From the NCBI GenBank assembly GCA_947460875.1, contig CANHGR010000003.1, positions 170,674 through 234,673 of the forward strand: a stretch of 64,000 nt of DNA, written 5' to 3'. The notes beneath the pieces were generated by a model that searched no databases, had not been told where the DNA came from, and saw only the letters and a list, made by a program, of their open reading frames with translations. Both the position numbers and the translations under genes were made by a program. Positions 26,947 to 36,873 of the stretch are shown here, piece after piece. How positions within the stretch are numbered: the stretch's first letter is position 1; the number at the start of each line of letters is the position of its first letter. This DNA comes from Sphingobacteriaceae bacterium (GTDB lineage Bacteria > Bacteroidota > Bacteroidia > Sphingobacteriales > Sphingobacteriaceae).

Positions 26947-26976
26947 AAAGCGTCCCGGCTTTCGTCGGGACGCTTT
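26947..26976. terminator. Hairpin terminator between convergent genes
   Basis: AAAGCGTCCCG pairs with CGGGACGCTTT (11 bp, 8-base loop). On the plus strand the tail is only TTT; on the minus strand it is followed by TATTTTT. It lies after the DUF2911 stop and can serve both strands. Confidence 0.7.
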
Positions 26977-27093
26977 GACCTAAACCTTATCACAATTAAA
27001 CCACTATGGTTTATAATATAGGAACGCAGATTAATGAAGAATGTTTTACAAATTTTAGATATTCTCTATTATCTCAGAAACGTTACTACTCCG

Positions 27094-27600
27094 TTATAAA
27101 TATCTAGCCGAAATTATATTGCAATGGTGCTTCAAATGTCCGGCTATTACGAATAGCAGGGCACGAACTGAAATCGAATGCCCGTTTGCAATACCACTTC
27201 TCGAAAGTTCCTCTTCTGACAATGATTTAAATAATCGCAGGTTAGCCAGACGTAATAAATGAAACTCACTAATTAAACTTTCCATCGTCCGATCGGAAAA
27301 ATTCGCGTTTTTCACGAACGAATTTTCCTCAAATCCCGGCAATTCTGTAGCGTCTGCTCTTGCAAACCTCGTCAATCTATACACCATTATTCTTTCGGTG
27401 TCAATAACATGGCCAACCAATTCTTTAATCGTCCATTTACCGTCGCCGTAAGCATAATTCTCCTTTTCTAAAGGAACAGACTGAAGCAATTTTTTAAATG
27501 ATGTAACCTGCGACTCTAGTGCTTTTATTACATCATCCTCAACAGTATCAATATACCGCTGATAGAAAGCGCCAAACTCATTAGGTTGTGGTCGGTACAT
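27094..27600 (-). CDS. DinB family protein
   Basis: A 168-residue four-helix protein of the DinB superfamily. Metal-binding type histidines lie in KELVGHVIDTERIM and in GHLKHHCNII near the C terminus. Such proteins are thiol-dependent transferases or hydrolases with diverse substrates. Its start lies 20 bases inside the end of the upstream histidine kinase gene, so the two are cotranscribed, an unusual pairing that says little about its job. Confidence 0.85.
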   Translation of the reverse strand: MYRPQPNEFGAFYQRYIDTVEDDVIKALESQVTSFKKLLQSVPLEKENYAYGDGKWTIKELVGHVIDTERIMVYRLTRFARADATELPGFEENSFVKNANFSDRTMESLISEFHLLRLANLRLFKSLSEEELSRSGIANGHSISVRALLFVIAGHLKHHCNIISARYL

Positions 27601-28798
27601 ACGTTAAGCTGCTTTTTACAATTATTCGAATAACTGTCATTTTACCAGACTCAGACTCTTTAACGAAAATCTGACCCTTGTGATAATTCTCAACAATTCT
27701 TTTACTAAGCGATAGCCCTAATCCCCATCCACGTTTTCTTGTGGTGTAGCCCGGCTGAAAAATTGTTTCAAACTTAAGCTTCGGGATTCCCTTGCCGGTA
27801 TCACATACATCAATAAAAACCTGTTCTTTTACCAGATTCTCTGTCACCTTTACTTCTATTGAACCGGGTCCTTCAATTGCGTTAACAGAATTCTTCAGCA
27901 AGTTTTCTAAAACCCAATCAAATAAAGGGATGTTCATCAACGCTTCTACCTGCTTATCGCCCGTTACATTAAATTCGATTTTATCGCTGGTCCGTACTTT
28001 AAAGTAATCGACATATTCTTTGATTACTTTATAAACGTTATGACTGTGAAGCACCGGTTTAGAACCAATTTTAGAGAATCTATCTGCCACCATTTCCAGC
28101 CGCCGAACATCGTTTTCCATTTCTAAAACCAATGGGTCAGTCTCGGCATTGAACTTGGATTTTATAAGTTCAATCCAGGCCATCATGGATGATATTGGAG
28201 TTCCAAGTTGATGGGCTGTTTCTTTTGCCATGCCAACCCAGACTTGATTTTGCTCAGATCGCCTGGAAGAGTTAAAAACCAAATAGGCAATAAGCAAGAA
28301 TATAGCGATTACGCTAAGTTGTATATACGGGAATACACGCAATTGGCTTAACAGGTCTGAGTCTTTGTAATACACAAACCATTTATCATTGTTCATATTC
28401 AGGTCAATCACTATTGGATCTGGATGCTGAAGCATCATTTCTTTTAGCTGTCTATCAAAATATTTAGGATCATAAACCTTGCCGGTTTCGAGACTATCAT
28501 TAGTTTTTTCGGTATCCAATCCTTTAGCAAAACGAATGCTCCCCTTAGAATTAACCACAATCGCCGGAAGATTTAAGCTATCTCTAACAGAATAAATATA
28601 AGATATGAAGTTGTCATTGATGTCAGGCATTTCTGCAATATTCTTATTGCTCATCGCCCAAACTTCGGCGCGGGTGCGTTCAACAGCAGAAATATTCTTA
28701 ACTAAATAGTTCGTATACCATAGAGAGGTGCCTGCAATAATAATTGCAAATGCTAATAGCAAAAACTTCCAACGCCTATTCCGCTCGTAATGGTTCAT
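27581..28798 (-). CDS. Sensor histidine kinase
   Basis: A 405-residue kinase; I use the ATG at 28798 (MNHYERNRRWKF) rather than the TTG nine bases upstream. A membrane helix near residues 12-31, an extracytoplasmic sensor of about 130 residues, and a second helix near 170 precede the kinase core. The phosphoacceptor is in AKETAHQLGTPISSMM; the ATP-binding part shows NLLKNSVNAIEGPGSIE, CDTGKGIPKLKFETIFQPGYTT and GWGLGLSLSKRIVE. The sensory input is unknown and no response regulator is adjacent. Confidence 0.88.
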   Translation of the reverse strand: MNHYERNRRWKFLLLAFAIIIAGTSLWYTNYLVKNISAVERTRAEVWAMSNKNIAEMPDINDNFISYIYSVRDSLNLPAIVVNSKGSIRFAKGLDTEKTNDSLETGKVYDPKYFDRQLKEMMLQHPDPIVIDLNMNNDKWFVYYKDSDLLSQLRVFPYIQLSVIAIFLLIAYLVFNSSRRSEQNQVWVGMAKETAHQLGTPISSMMAWIELIKSKFNAETDPLVLEMENDVRRLEMVADRFSKIGSKPVLHSHNVYKVIKEYVDYFKVRTSDKIEFNVTGDKQVEALMNIPLFDWVLENLLKNSVNAIEGPGSIEVKVTENLVKEQVFIDVCDTGKGIPKLKFETIFQPGYTTRKRGWGLGLSLSKRIVENYHKGQIFVKESESGKMTVIRIIVKSSLTYVPTTT

Positions 28799-28881
28799 CG
28801 TTACCAAAATACGAAAAATGCTGTTATTGAGTTAAAAAATAGATTGCTAAGCTAATTTCCATTTCGGAGATGCATACATAG

Positions 28882-28915
28882 TTTATTAGCTCTCCACAGT
28901 AAAAATGTATCTTTG
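28882..28915 (+). promoter_or_regulatory. Promoter of gltX
   Basis: A perfect -7 element TATCTTTG lies at 28908-28915, 21 bases before the ATG. The -33 region (GTTTATT at 28881-28887) is a weak match at a spacing of about 22. Confidence 0.45.
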
Positions 28916-28936
28916 GGCTTTCGAATAAAAAGTTCT

Positions 28937-30451
28937 ATGAATAAAAAAGTTCGGGTTCGTTTCGCTCCCAGTCCAACCGGAGGGCTCCATTTGGGAGGTG
29001 TCCGCACGGCATTGTTTAATTATTTATTTGCACGTCAAAACAAGGGTGAATTCATTCTAAGAATTGAAGACACAGACCAGACCCGTTTCGTTGAAGGCGC
29101 CGAGCAATATATTATAGACTGTCTTAAATGGTGTGGCTTAAATCCCGACGAAGGGCCGCAAAATGGTGGTAATTATGGTCCCTACCGCCAAAGTGAGCGC
29201 AAAGCAAAATATCAACAGTATGCCGAGCAACTTATTAAGGATGGCTTTGCCTATTATGCCTTTGATACCCCCGAAGAACTTGAGCGCTTAAGAAGCCGCA
29301 TCCCCGATTTTCAATATGGAAGCAATTATCGGATGCAACTTCGTAATTCGATTTCATTAACGGATGCGGAAGTCCTCGAATTAATAAATAAAAATACTCC
29401 ATATGTAGTGCGCATTAAGATTCCGGAAGATGAAACTATTCGATTTACTGATATGATCAGAGGCGAAGTGAGCTTCGATACTTCAGATCTTGATGATAAA
29501 GTTTTATTAAAAGCAGATGGCATGCCAACTTATCATCTAGCGGTAGTCGTAGATGATTATCTGATGGAGATTAGCCATGCTTTTCGAGGCGAGGAGTGGC
29601 TTCCATCTGCACCCATCCATATCTTGTTATGGAAATATCTTGGCTGGATTGAAAAGATGCCGCAATGGGCGCATTTACCGCTTATTTTAAAACCCGATGG
29701 ACATGGTAAATTAAGCAAACGAGATGGCGACCGACTCGGTTTTCCGGTTTTTGCAATGAACTGGAAGGATCCTAAAACGGGCGCGTCAAACCCGGGTTTT
29801 CACGAAATGGGTTTCTTGCCAGAGGCTTTTGTCAATATGTTAGCGCTTCTTGGCTGGAATGATGGAACCGAACAGGAATTATTCAAGATTGATGAATTGA
29901 TTGAAAAATTCAGCGTCGAAAAAGTAAGTAAATCTGGGGCGAAATTCGATTTCGAGAAAGCTAAGTGGTTTAACTCAGAGTGGATAAAACGACAAGAGAT
30001 TGATGTGTTAATGACTGAATTCACTCGACAACTAAAAGAAAAAAATATAACTACTCCGGATGCCAAATACCTTGAACAAGTAATTCTTTTAGTAAGAGAC
30101 CGGCTTGTTTTCTTAAATGATTTTTGGGATCAGGCTGCATTCTTCTTTCAAAAACCAGTGAAATACGACCTTGAATCTGTCAAGCAAAAATGGACGGATC
30201 CAAAAACCGAATTCTTTCAAGCGATGATAGAATCATTCCGACAGGAAACTCTTTGGCTAAGTGCTGATATAGAGCAGTTATTTAAATCAAAAGCGGAGGA
30301 AAAGGGAATAAAGATCGGCGAATTGATGCTTCCGTTTAGAATTATGTTAGTAGGCGGTAAGTTTGGTCCCCAAGTATTTGAGATTGCTGCATTAATTGGT
30401 CAAGAAGAAACAATTGGCAGAATCAAAAAAGGCCTTCTACAATTAGAATAA
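28937..30451 (+). CDS. gltX: Glutamyl-tRNA synthetase
   Basis: A 504-residue class I aminoacyl-tRNA synthetase that charges tRNA-Glu. The HIGH motif appears as RFAPSPTGGLHLGGVRTALF and the KMSKS motif as GKLSKRDGDRLG. The start is the ATG at 28937 (MNKKVRVRF); an upstream open extension has no homology. Length fits the bacterial discriminating or non-discriminating enzyme; which of the two cannot be told from the visible residues. It has its own promoter. Confidence 0.95.
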   Translation: MNKKVRVRFAPSPTGGLHLGGVRTALFNYLFARQNKGEFILRIEDTDQTRFVEGAEQYIIDCLKWCGLNPDEGPQNGGNYGPYRQSERKAKYQQYAEQLIKDGFAYYAFDTPEELERLRSRIPDFQYGSNYRMQLRNSISLTDAEVLELINKNTPYVVRIKIPEDETIRFTDMIRGEVSFDTSDLDDKVLLKADGMPTYHLAVVVDDYLMEISHAFRGEEWLPSAPIHILLWKYLGWIEKMPQWAHLPLILKPDGHGKLSKRDGDRLGFPVFAMNWKDPKTGASNPGFHEMGFLPEAFVNMLALLGWNDGTEQELFKIDELIEKFSVEKVSKSGAKFDFEKAKWFNSEWIKRQEIDVLMTEFTRQLKEKNITTPDAKYLEQVILLVRDRLVFLNDFWDQAAFFFQKPVKYDLESVKQKWTDPKTEFFQAMIESFRQETLWLSADIEQLFKSKAEEKGIKIGELMLPFRIMLVGGKFGPQVFEIAALIGQEETIGRIKKGLLQLE

Positions 30452-30561
30452 GCATTGCACGCTATGTGTTGCTTTGTCGTACTACATGTTAGATTGGGGT
30501 GGCTGTGCTGAAAGATTTTATTGCAAATAATGAAAGATTAATTTTTTAATAGATTAGCAGT

Positions 30562-30802
30562 GTGAAAAACACTTATCAATATCTAATTTAGTGCAATTTC
30601 GACTCCTGTAATAGCTTTTCTTGCATTTTTAAAACTGGGCGAAGATCAAATTATATCATGGTATTATAACTATGCAAATATTGAGAATTCTATGGTTCTG
30701 TCACCATACGCTGCCGCTTTTTTAGTAGCTAGCATCGGTTCAATATTTCTTTATATTAGACAGAAACGAACAGGGAAAAAGCGCAACGAAGAAGAAAAAT
30801 AG
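30562..30802 (+). pseudogene. Frameshifted small membrane protein
   Basis: From the GTG at 30562 the frame reads MKNTYQYLI and hits a stop. Moving one base (at TTT 30587-30589) restores a reading frame SAISTPVIAFLAFLKLGED that continues with a second hydrophobic segment (SPYAAAFLVASIGSIFLYIR) and a basic/acidic tail to the TAG at 30800-30802. The combined protein would have about 79 residues and two membrane helices. The rest of the 478-base gap holds no further gene. Either a recent frameshift or a sequencing error. Confidence 0.4.
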
Positions 30803-30804
30803 GC

Positions 30805-30827
30805 CTAGATCTAAAAGATCTGTTTTC
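30805..30827 (+). terminator. Weak hairpin after the small membrane protein relic
   Basis: AGATCT and AGATCT flank an AAA loop and are followed by GTTTTC. Confidence 0.35.
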
Positions 30828-30865
30828 TAATAACGGCTATTTAAAATCATAAGTACTTGTAATAT

Positions 30866-30896
30866 CAAAAAAAGCCCCACCAATTCTGGCAGGGCT
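30866..30896 (-). terminator. Rho-independent terminator of nrdJ
   Basis: On the minus strand AGCCC...GGGCT with an inner CCA/TGG pair is followed by seven T, 33 bases after the nrdJ stop. Confidence 0.75.
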
Positions 30897-30929
30897 ATAT
30901 AAATTTGCTTAGTTCCGACTATCCGCGAA

Positions 30930-33900
30930 CTATGAGCATCCGCCTTGTGTGCCACAATTTAAACATTTGTAGCAAGTACCGGATCTAACCATAATATGAC
31001 CGCAATTGCCGCAGGATGGCGCGTCAGATTGACCACCGCCGGAGATATCCAAAACAGGTTTTAATACCTTGCCCGCTACTGGTTTCTGCTCAGTCGGTGC
31101 CGCGACAAACGTATTTGAACTATCTGGGTTTATGTCTTCATCAACTAGCTGTGGGTTTCCTAAAACAGCATTTTGCTCAGTGATTACGTGCACCAGATCT
31201 GTACGGTTAAGATACTCATAGCCCAACATCCTGAAGATGTAATCAATTATTGAAGTAGCGCTTTTGATATTTTCGTGTCCGCCAACCATGCCTGAAGGCT
31301 CAAAACGTGTAAACGTAAATTTATCTACAAACTCTTCCAACGGAACGCCATATTGTAAGCCTACTGAAATCGCGATAGCAAAACAATTCATTAAAGAACG
31401 AAATGTAGCGCCCTCTTTGTGCATATCCACGAAGATCTCACCTAATGTTCCATCTTCATATTCTCCGGTTCGAACAAATATTGCTTGTCCACCAACTGAC
31501 GCTTTCTGAGTAAATCCGCGACGTTTAGCAGGCAAAACCTTACGTTCTACAACAGAAGAAAGTTGGCGTTTGAAAGTTGTATCTGTCGATCTTTCTAAAA
31601 TTGCGCGAGCGGCTTCCAGTACTTGCTCAGGCGTTAGATCGCTAAGTTTTACGTTAGCAGCTTCACCTAATACTTCCTCAACAGTTTCGATTTTGTCTTC
31701 TTTTGTATCAGATTTGGTAGAGAGAGGCTGAGACAATTTACAACCGTCGCGATATAGAGCATTTGCTTTAAGGGCTAACTTCCAAGACAATTCATAACAG
31801 TCCTTAATTTCTTCTACTGTTGCTTCGTTAGGAAGATTGATTGTTTTTGATATCGCACCCGACAAGAATGGCTGAGCTGCTGCCATCATTTTGATATGGC
31901 CGTGAGCGTGAATATAACGTTGTCCTTTCGCACCACATTTATTGGCGCAGTCAAATATCGGGTAGTGCTCTTCCTTTAAATAAGGTGCCCCTTCGATTGT
32001 CATCGTACCGCAAATCATTTCGTTTGCTTCAGTGATTTGCTGACGGCTGAAACCTAGCGCACGCAGAAAATTAAAATCAGGAGAATTATATTGTTCGGCC
32101 TTAAAACCAAGTCGTTGTAAACACTCTTCGCCTAAAGACCATTGATTAAATACAAAGCCGATTTCAAAGGTAGCAAGTAAAGATTTATCTATTTTCTCTA
32201 GCTCATCTTGGTTAAATCCTTTTGCAGCGAGGCTGTCGAAATTGATATGAGGCGCTCCTTTTAAAGTAGCAGTTCCTTTTGCATAATTCACTATTGCCTC
32301 TATTTCATGTTCTTTGTAGCCTTGGTTGCGTAAAGCAGCAGGAACGCCTTGATTGATGATCTTGAAATAACCACCGCCGGATAATTTCTTGAACTTTACC
32401 AAAGCAAAATCCGGCTCGATACCTGTTGTATCGCAATCCATCACTAATCCAATAGTTCCGGTTGGCGCAATTACCGTTGTTTGAGCATTCCGGTAGCCAT
32501 ACTTCTCACCAAGTTCTACCGCTTTATCCCATGCATTGCAAGCTGCAGAAAGCATATAATCAGGACAATGCTTCTGATCAATTCCCGGAGGAGCAATTTC
32601 TAAAGCCTCGTAAGAACCGGTATTGTAAGCAGCGTAGCGATGATTACGCATGACACGCAACATATGCTTTTTGTTTTCTTCGTATTTCTTAAACGTACCT
32701 AACTCCTTTGCCATCTCCGCAGAAGTAGCATAAGCGGTACCAGTTAGGACCGCAGTAATGGCACCTCCGATGGCGCGCGCTTTGTCGCTATCATAAGGTA
32801 TACCTGCAACCATCAGCATAGAACCCAGATTTGCATAGCCTAATCCTAGAGTGCGGTAATCATAAGACAACTGAGCAACTTCCTTAGACGGGAACTGAGC
32901 CATCAATACCGAAATCTCAAGAACAACAGTCCACACACGGCAGGCGTGCTCGAAGCCTTTGATATCAAAAATAAGTGTATCGGGATTAAAGAAATGCGCC
33001 AAATTGATAGATGCCAAGTTACAAGCTGTATTATCAAGAAACATGTATTCTGAACATGGATTTGACGCATTGATACGTCCGCCTTCCGGACAAGTATGCC
33101 ATTCATTAATAGTGGTATCGTATTGTACCCCTGGATCAGCACAAGCCCAAGCTGCAAAAGCAATGTCCTGCCATAATTTTTCGGAAGAAATTGTCTTAAC
33201 AGGTTTGCCGTTAGTACGACCAATCAAATCCCATCCACTTCCTTCATTTAAGGATTTAAAGAAACTGTTTGGTATTCGAACTGAGTTATTAGAGTTTTGT
33301 CCTGATACAGTTCGGTAGGCTTCCCCTTCGTAGTCCGAAGAATAACCTGCCGCTATGAGCGCCGCAACTTTCTTCTCTTCTTCTACTTTCCAGTTTACGA
33401 AGCCTTCGATCTCAGGGTGATCAAGATCAAGACAAACCATTTTAGCAGCGCGGCGTGTGGTTCCACCTGATTTGATTGCTGCAGCCGCTCGGTCGCCTAT
33501 TTTTAGAAAGGACATCAACCCAGAGGAATACCCGCCGCCAGAAAGTTTTTCACTTTCACCACGAATAGCTGAGAAGTTGGTCCCTACTCCAGAACCATAT
33601 TTAAATATGCGTGCTTCACGAACCCATAGATCCATGATACCGCCTTCGTTTACTAAATCATCACTTACAGATAGGATGAAACAGGCATGCGGCTGTGGGC
33701 GCTCGTATGCCGAAGTTGATTTTTCAAGCTTGTCAGTGTCAGGATTAACAAAATAATGCCCCTGTGGCTTTCCAGTGATGCCGTATGAGCTATGTAAACC
33801 TGTATTGAACCACTGCGGAGAGTTTGGAGCAGCTAACTGACCCACGATGGTATACACCAGCTCGTCGTAAAAGATGCCCGCATCTTCTTTTGAAGCAAAA

Positions 33901-34241
33901 TAGTTGTACCGCTCTCCCCAAGATTGCCAGCAATGAGCCATACGATGAGCGACTTGTTTGATGCTCTTTTCTGACCCGGTGGTGCCATCGGGAAGCGGTA
34001 CGCCCGCCTTGCGAAAATATTTTTGCGCAAGAATATCCGTTGCAACCTGACTCCAAGTAGCAGGAACTTCAACATCTTTCATTTCAAAAACCGCATCGCC
34101 AGCCGGATTACGTATAACAGATGAACGCTTTTCATACGTAAAGAGATCATACACGTCTACACTATCTTTTGTGAAATAACGTTGAAACCGTAATCCCTTA
34201 CCGATTTCTTTGTTGGTCTTTTTTGTGGAAGATTTACTCAT
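30930..34241 (-). CDS. nrdJ: Adenosylcobalamin-dependent (class II) ribonucleotide reductase
   Basis: A 1103-residue enzyme that makes deoxyribonucleotides using coenzyme B12, independent of oxygen. The active-site motif [21 protein letters not shown] (Asn, Cys, Glu) is present near residue 395. The glycyl/phosphate-binding region [21 protein letters not shown] follows. The C terminus is a zinc-ribbon-like set of cysteines, [10 protein letters not shown] and [12 protein letters not shown], which serves in electron transfer from thioredoxin. Length matches the long class II type. No cobalamin riboswitch was seen in its 310-base upstream region; its promoter is at 34309-34338. Confidence 0.95.
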   Translation of the reverse strand: MSKSSTKKTNKEIGKGLRFQRYFTKDSVDVYDLFTYEKRSSVIRNPAGDAVFEMKDVEVPATWSQVATDILAQKYFRKAGVPLPDGTTGSEKSIKQVAHRMAHCWQSWGERYNYFASKEDAGIFYDELVYTIVGQLAAPNSPQWFNTGLHSSYGITGKPQGHYFVNPDTDKLEKSTSAYERPQPHACFILSVSDDLVNEGGIMDLWVREARIFKYGSGVGTNFSAIRGESEKLSGGGYSSGLMSFLKIGDRAAAAIKSGGTTRRAAKMVCLDLDHPEIEGFVNWKVEEEKKVAALIAAGYSSDYEGEAYRTVSGQNSNNSVRIPNSFFKSLNEGSGWDLIGRTNGKPVKTISSEKLWQDIAFAAWACADPGVQYDTTINEWHTCPEGGRINASNPCSEYMFLDNTACNLASINLAHFFNPDTLIFDIKGFEHACRVWTVVLEISVLMAQFPSKEVAQLSYDYRTLGLGYANLGSMLMVAGIPYDSDKARAIGGAITAVLTGTAYATSAEMAKELGTFKKYEENKKHMLRVMRNHRYAAYNTGSYEALEIAPPGIDQKHCPDYMLSAACNAWDKAVELGEKYGYRNAQTTVIAPTGTIGLVMDCDTTGIEPDFALVKFKKLSGGGYFKIINQGVPAALRNQGYKEHEIEAIVNYAKGTATLKGAPHINFDSLAAKGFNQDELEKIDKSLLATFEIGFVFNQWSLGEECLQRLGFKAEQYNSPDFNFLRALGFSRQQITEANEMICGTMTIEGAPYLKEEHYPIFDCANKCGAKGQRYIHAHGHIKMMAAAQPFLSGAISKTINLPNEATVEEIKDCYELSWKLALKANALYRDGCKLSQPLSTKSDTKEDKIETVEEVLGEAANVKLSDLTPEQVLEAARAILERSTDTTFKRQLSSVVERKVLPAKRRGFTQKASVGGQAIFVRTGEYEDGTLGEIFVDMHKEGATFRSLMNCFAIAISVGLQYGVPLEEFVDKFTFTRFEPSGMVGGHENIKSATSIIDYIFRMLGYEYLNRTDLVHVITEQNAVLGNPQLVDEDINPDSSNTFVAAPTEQKPVAGKVLKPVLDISGGGQSDAPSCGNCGHIMVRSGTCYKCLNCGTQGGCS

Positions 34242-34308
34242 TTTGATATTCTTATATTATTATTCCTGAGAGGTTTGCCTCTATTAAAAAAGTTTAGAGG
34301 TTTTTAAT

Positions 34309-34338
34309 CAAATTTATCGTTCCATACGCTTGCAGCAA
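34309..34338 (-). promoter_or_regulatory. Promoter of nrdJ
   Basis: On the minus strand ATTG (-33) at 34339-34336 is followed after 19 bases by TAAATTTG (34316-34309), a perfect -7. The leader is about 60 bases and contains a small hairpin (GAGG-CAAA-CCTC) near the start codon. Confidence 0.55.
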
Positions 34339-34345
34339 TTTAACT

Positions 34346-34432
34346 TTTTCCACATGTTGTTAGTGAATGCTTGATGTTTCGTTCTAAAGGCGCGCAATTA
34401 GTTGGTTTAAAGAATGTTAAATGTGTGGAAAA
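34346..34432. promoter_or_regulatory. Inverted pair of DnaA-box-like sites upstream of the nrdJ promoter
   Basis: TTTTCCACA at 34346-34354 and TGTGGAAAA at 34424-34432 are exact inverted copies, each one base from the DnaA box TTATCCACA. The first lies eight bases upstream of the -33 element of nrdJ. In E. coli the nrdAB promoter carries DnaA boxes; a similar role is inferred. Confidence 0.35.
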
Positions 34433-34493
34433 CTCTCTGAGAGGCAAATTTTAAAGCATAAAATGCAAATTATAACAGCATATTTATTAGTGA

Positions 34494-34524
34494 CAAAAAA
34501 AGCCGGCAATTTTGCTAGCCGGCT
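34494..34524 (-). terminator. Rho-independent terminator of pyk
   Basis: On the minus strand AGCCGGC and GCCGGCT form a 7-bp GC-rich stem followed by seven T, 30 bases after the pyk stop. Confidence 0.8.
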
Positions 34525-34553
34525 CTATTTATTTTACTGCAACGATTGTAAAT

Positions 34554-35984
34554 CTATTCTATTACCGTCACTCTAATCATATTTGTCAGTCCCTTTGATC
34601 CAATAGGCATTACGGCAGTATTAATAACAATTTCGCCGGGCAACGCTAGTTCTTCAAGCAAAAGAGTTTTGTTTACATCTGCAATGGTTTGGTCGGTACT
34701 CTCGTATTTGTCGTAGTAAAAAGCTTTTACTCCCCAAAGTAGACTAAGAGAATTTAATAGGTGACTATTTCTAGTAAATACAAAAGTTGCGGCCCTAGGC
34801 CTGTGACTTGAGATTTGAAACGCTGAATATCCTGATGTTGTCATTGAAATGATCCCAACGGCATTAGTTTTTTCGGCTAGATATACTGCAGAACCACATA
34901 CCGCATCTGCCATATAGGTTGGCGAATCACCATTCAGTTTCTTTATGGTATGATAAGGATAGGCCTTTTCTTCAATATTGGCGATTATCTTATGCATTGT
35001 TTCAATAACGATTAGCGGAAAATCACCTACCGAGGTTTCACCGCTAAGCATAACGGCATCGGCACCATCAAGCACTGAATTGGCCACATCGTTAACTTCG
35101 GCGCGGGTCGGCCGTGGTGTAGTGATCATGCTTTCAAGCATCTGCGTAGCGACGATGACAGGCTTCGCTGCTTCACGACATTTTTTCGCTATCATTTTTT
35201 GAAGCAATGGAACTTGCTCTAATGGCATCTCCACACCAAGGTCGCCACGAGCAACCATAACTGCATCAGCTGCAGCTATAATTGCATCGATATTATCAAT
35301 CGCTTCTGGCTTTTCAACCTTTGCTATGACACGGGCAGTTTTACCACTTTCCGCAATAATTCTCTTCAACTGTATGATATCATCCGCATTTCTAACAAAA
35401 GATAATCCTATCCACTCAACATCAAATTGTAGAGCAAACTTTAAATTATCCAGATCTTCTTCAGTTAGGCTAGGTATGGAAACTTTCGTATTAGGAAGAT
35501 TTACTCCTTTTCGAGATGTTAGAATCCCTCCATGAACGATTTCGCACAACACGGAATCGATAGAGTTGGTATCAACGACCTTCAGTTGTAACTTTCCATC
35601 ATCTAATAGAATAATTTCATCTTTTTGGACGTCTTTTGGAAAACTTTCGTAGGTGATATAAACCCTTTTATCGTCACCAACAAGTTCTTTAGTAGTGATT
35701 TCTATTTGATTTCCGGTAACAAGCTGCGCACCACCTTCGATCATCTTTCCAATTCGAATTTTGGGCCCTTGAAGGTCTGCCAAAATTCCGACATTGGTTT
35801 TATATGTCGCATTAATCTCTCGAATAACATCTATACATAGTTTATGATCTTCCTGGCTTCCATGTGAAAAATTTAGCCTGCAAACATCAACTCCCGCTCT
35901 TATCATACTTAACAAGACTTCCTTACTGTTAGAAGCCGGGCCAAGAGTGGCTACAATTTTAGTTCGTTTATGAACTTGTCTCAT
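34554..35984 (-). CDS. pyk: Pyruvate kinase
   Basis: A 476-residue glycolytic enzyme that converts phosphoenolpyruvate and ADP to pyruvate and ATP. Recognisable stretches are TKIVATLGPASNSKEVL, VCRLNFSHGSQEDH, the catalytic IAKVEKPEAIDNID and MVARGDLGVEMPLEQVP, and AVMLSGETSVGDFP. Length is normal. It is transcribed after the IPExxxVDY gene with 75 bases between, and has its own terminator. Confidence 0.95.
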   Translation of the reverse strand: MRQVHKRTKIVATLGPASNSKEVLLSMIRAGVDVCRLNFSHGSQEDHKLCIDVIREINATYKTNVGILADLQGPKIRIGKMIEGGAQLVTGNQIEITTKELVGDDKRVYITYESFPKDVQKDEIILLDDGKLQLKVVDTNSIDSVLCEIVHGGILTSRKGVNLPNTKVSIPSLTEEDLDNLKFALQFDVEWIGLSFVRNADDIIQLKRIIAESGKTARVIAKVEKPEAIDNIDAIIAAADAVMVARGDLGVEMPLEQVPLLQKMIAKKCREAAKPVIVATQMLESMITTPRPTRAEVNDVANSVLDGADAVMLSGETSVGDFPLIVIETMHKIIANIEEKAYPYHTIKKLNGDSPTYMADAVCGSAVYLAEKTNAVGIISMTTSGYSAFQISSHRPRAATFVFTRNSHLLNSLSLLWGVKAFYYDKYESTDQTIADVNKTLLLEELALPGEIVINTAVMPIGSKGLTNMIRVTVIE

Positions 35985-36059
35985 CTTTTTTTGTATTTAT
36001 TATAAAAATTAATGCACCACAATTTTGTATATGCAAGCATATCTTTTTTTAAGAAGCGG

Positions 36060-36479
36060 CTAAAATATTAGATTTTCTTTGGATTTCAATTTCTTTGGCT
36101 CAACTTCTGTTGCGACCAGTACTTCCGGAATCTTATTTATTCGGCTAATAAGGTATTCAAGGCTATCGTCGTCGATATAATTCCTGATTAAAATAAAAAA
36201 ATCTGCTTTTTTCATTTCGGGTATCAGAAAACCTTCTGTACCTTTATTAGCAAGCAAATAATAATCTGTCTCAGATTCGGCTGCGTTGCAAAAATATCTT
36301 GTGAAATAAACTAATTCTTCATTTGGATAGTTTTTTAATGATAATTCATCAATACGATCAAACCGAATGTTTAATTGCTTGTTGAGCGCGTAACAAAAAC
36401 GGTAATCCTTCAATGGAACCGTAATTGCTATCAAAACAAAGTTAAGATCGGGCTCGTATTTTAAAGTTAATTTACTCAA
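36060..36479 (-). CDS. IPExxxVDY family protein
   Basis: A 139-residue cytoplasmic protein with no membrane segment. Near its C terminus it reads IPEVLVATEVEPKKLKSKENLIF, which I take as the family signature (a variant of the IPExxxVDY motif); the family sits between pyk and acpP in many Bacteroidota. Function unknown. It diverges from acpP. Confidence 0.75.
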   Translation of the reverse strand: MSKLTLKYEPDLNFVLIAITVPLKDYRFCYALNKQLNIRFDRIDELSLKNYPNEELVYFTRYFCNAAESETDYYLLANKGTEGFLIPEMKKADFFILIRNYIDDDSLEYLISRINKIPEVLVATEVEPKKLKSKENLIF

Positions 36480-36558
36480 ACCTATATAGATAAACCAATA
36501 TGTAAAAGTAACATGAGTAGAACAGAAATTCCTTACTTTTCCAACAAAAACAAAAAGG

Positions 36559-36589
36559 TTTGATATTTAACAGAATTTATTTTTCTTTG
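36559..36589 (+). promoter_or_regulatory. Promoter of acpP-fabF
   Basis: TTTG at 36559-36562, a spacing of exactly 19 bases, then TTTCTTTG at 36582-36589 (one mismatch to TAnnTTTG). Transcription would start about 25 bases before the acpP ATG. Confidence 0.6.
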
Positions 36590-36620
36590 CACAGAATTTT
36601 AACCATTAAATCATAAGACT

Positions 36621-36857
36621 ATGTCTGATATCGCTTCAAGAGTAAAAGCAATTATCGTTGAAAAATTAGGTGTTGATGAAAGTGAGGTTACGCCAGGGGC
36701 TTCATTCACAAACGATCTTGGTGCAGACTCATTAGACACCGTGGAATTAATCATGGAGTTTGAAAAAGAGTTCAACGTTGCTATTCCTGATGATCAAGCT
36801 GAAACTATCGGCACGGTAGGGCAAGCGATCGCCTATTTAGAGAAAAACGTTAAGTAG
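36621..36857 (+). CDS. acpP: Acyl carrier protein
   Basis: A 78-residue acidic four-helix protein that carries fatty acyl chains. The phosphopantetheine site is Ser40 in [17 protein letters not shown]. It is followed by fabF after 16 bases, the usual order. Confidence 0.97.
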   Translation: MSDIASRVKAIIVEKLGVDESEVTPGASFTNDLGADSLDTVELIMEFEKEFNVAIPDDQAETIGTVGQAIAYLEKNVK

Positions 36858-36873
36858 TCCCCAAATATCATAA

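Noticed and set aside
34242..34553. Cobalamin riboswitch before nrdJ
   Set aside because: A B12-dependent enzyme invites one, but no B12 box or typical long fold was found; the leader is only about 60 bases.
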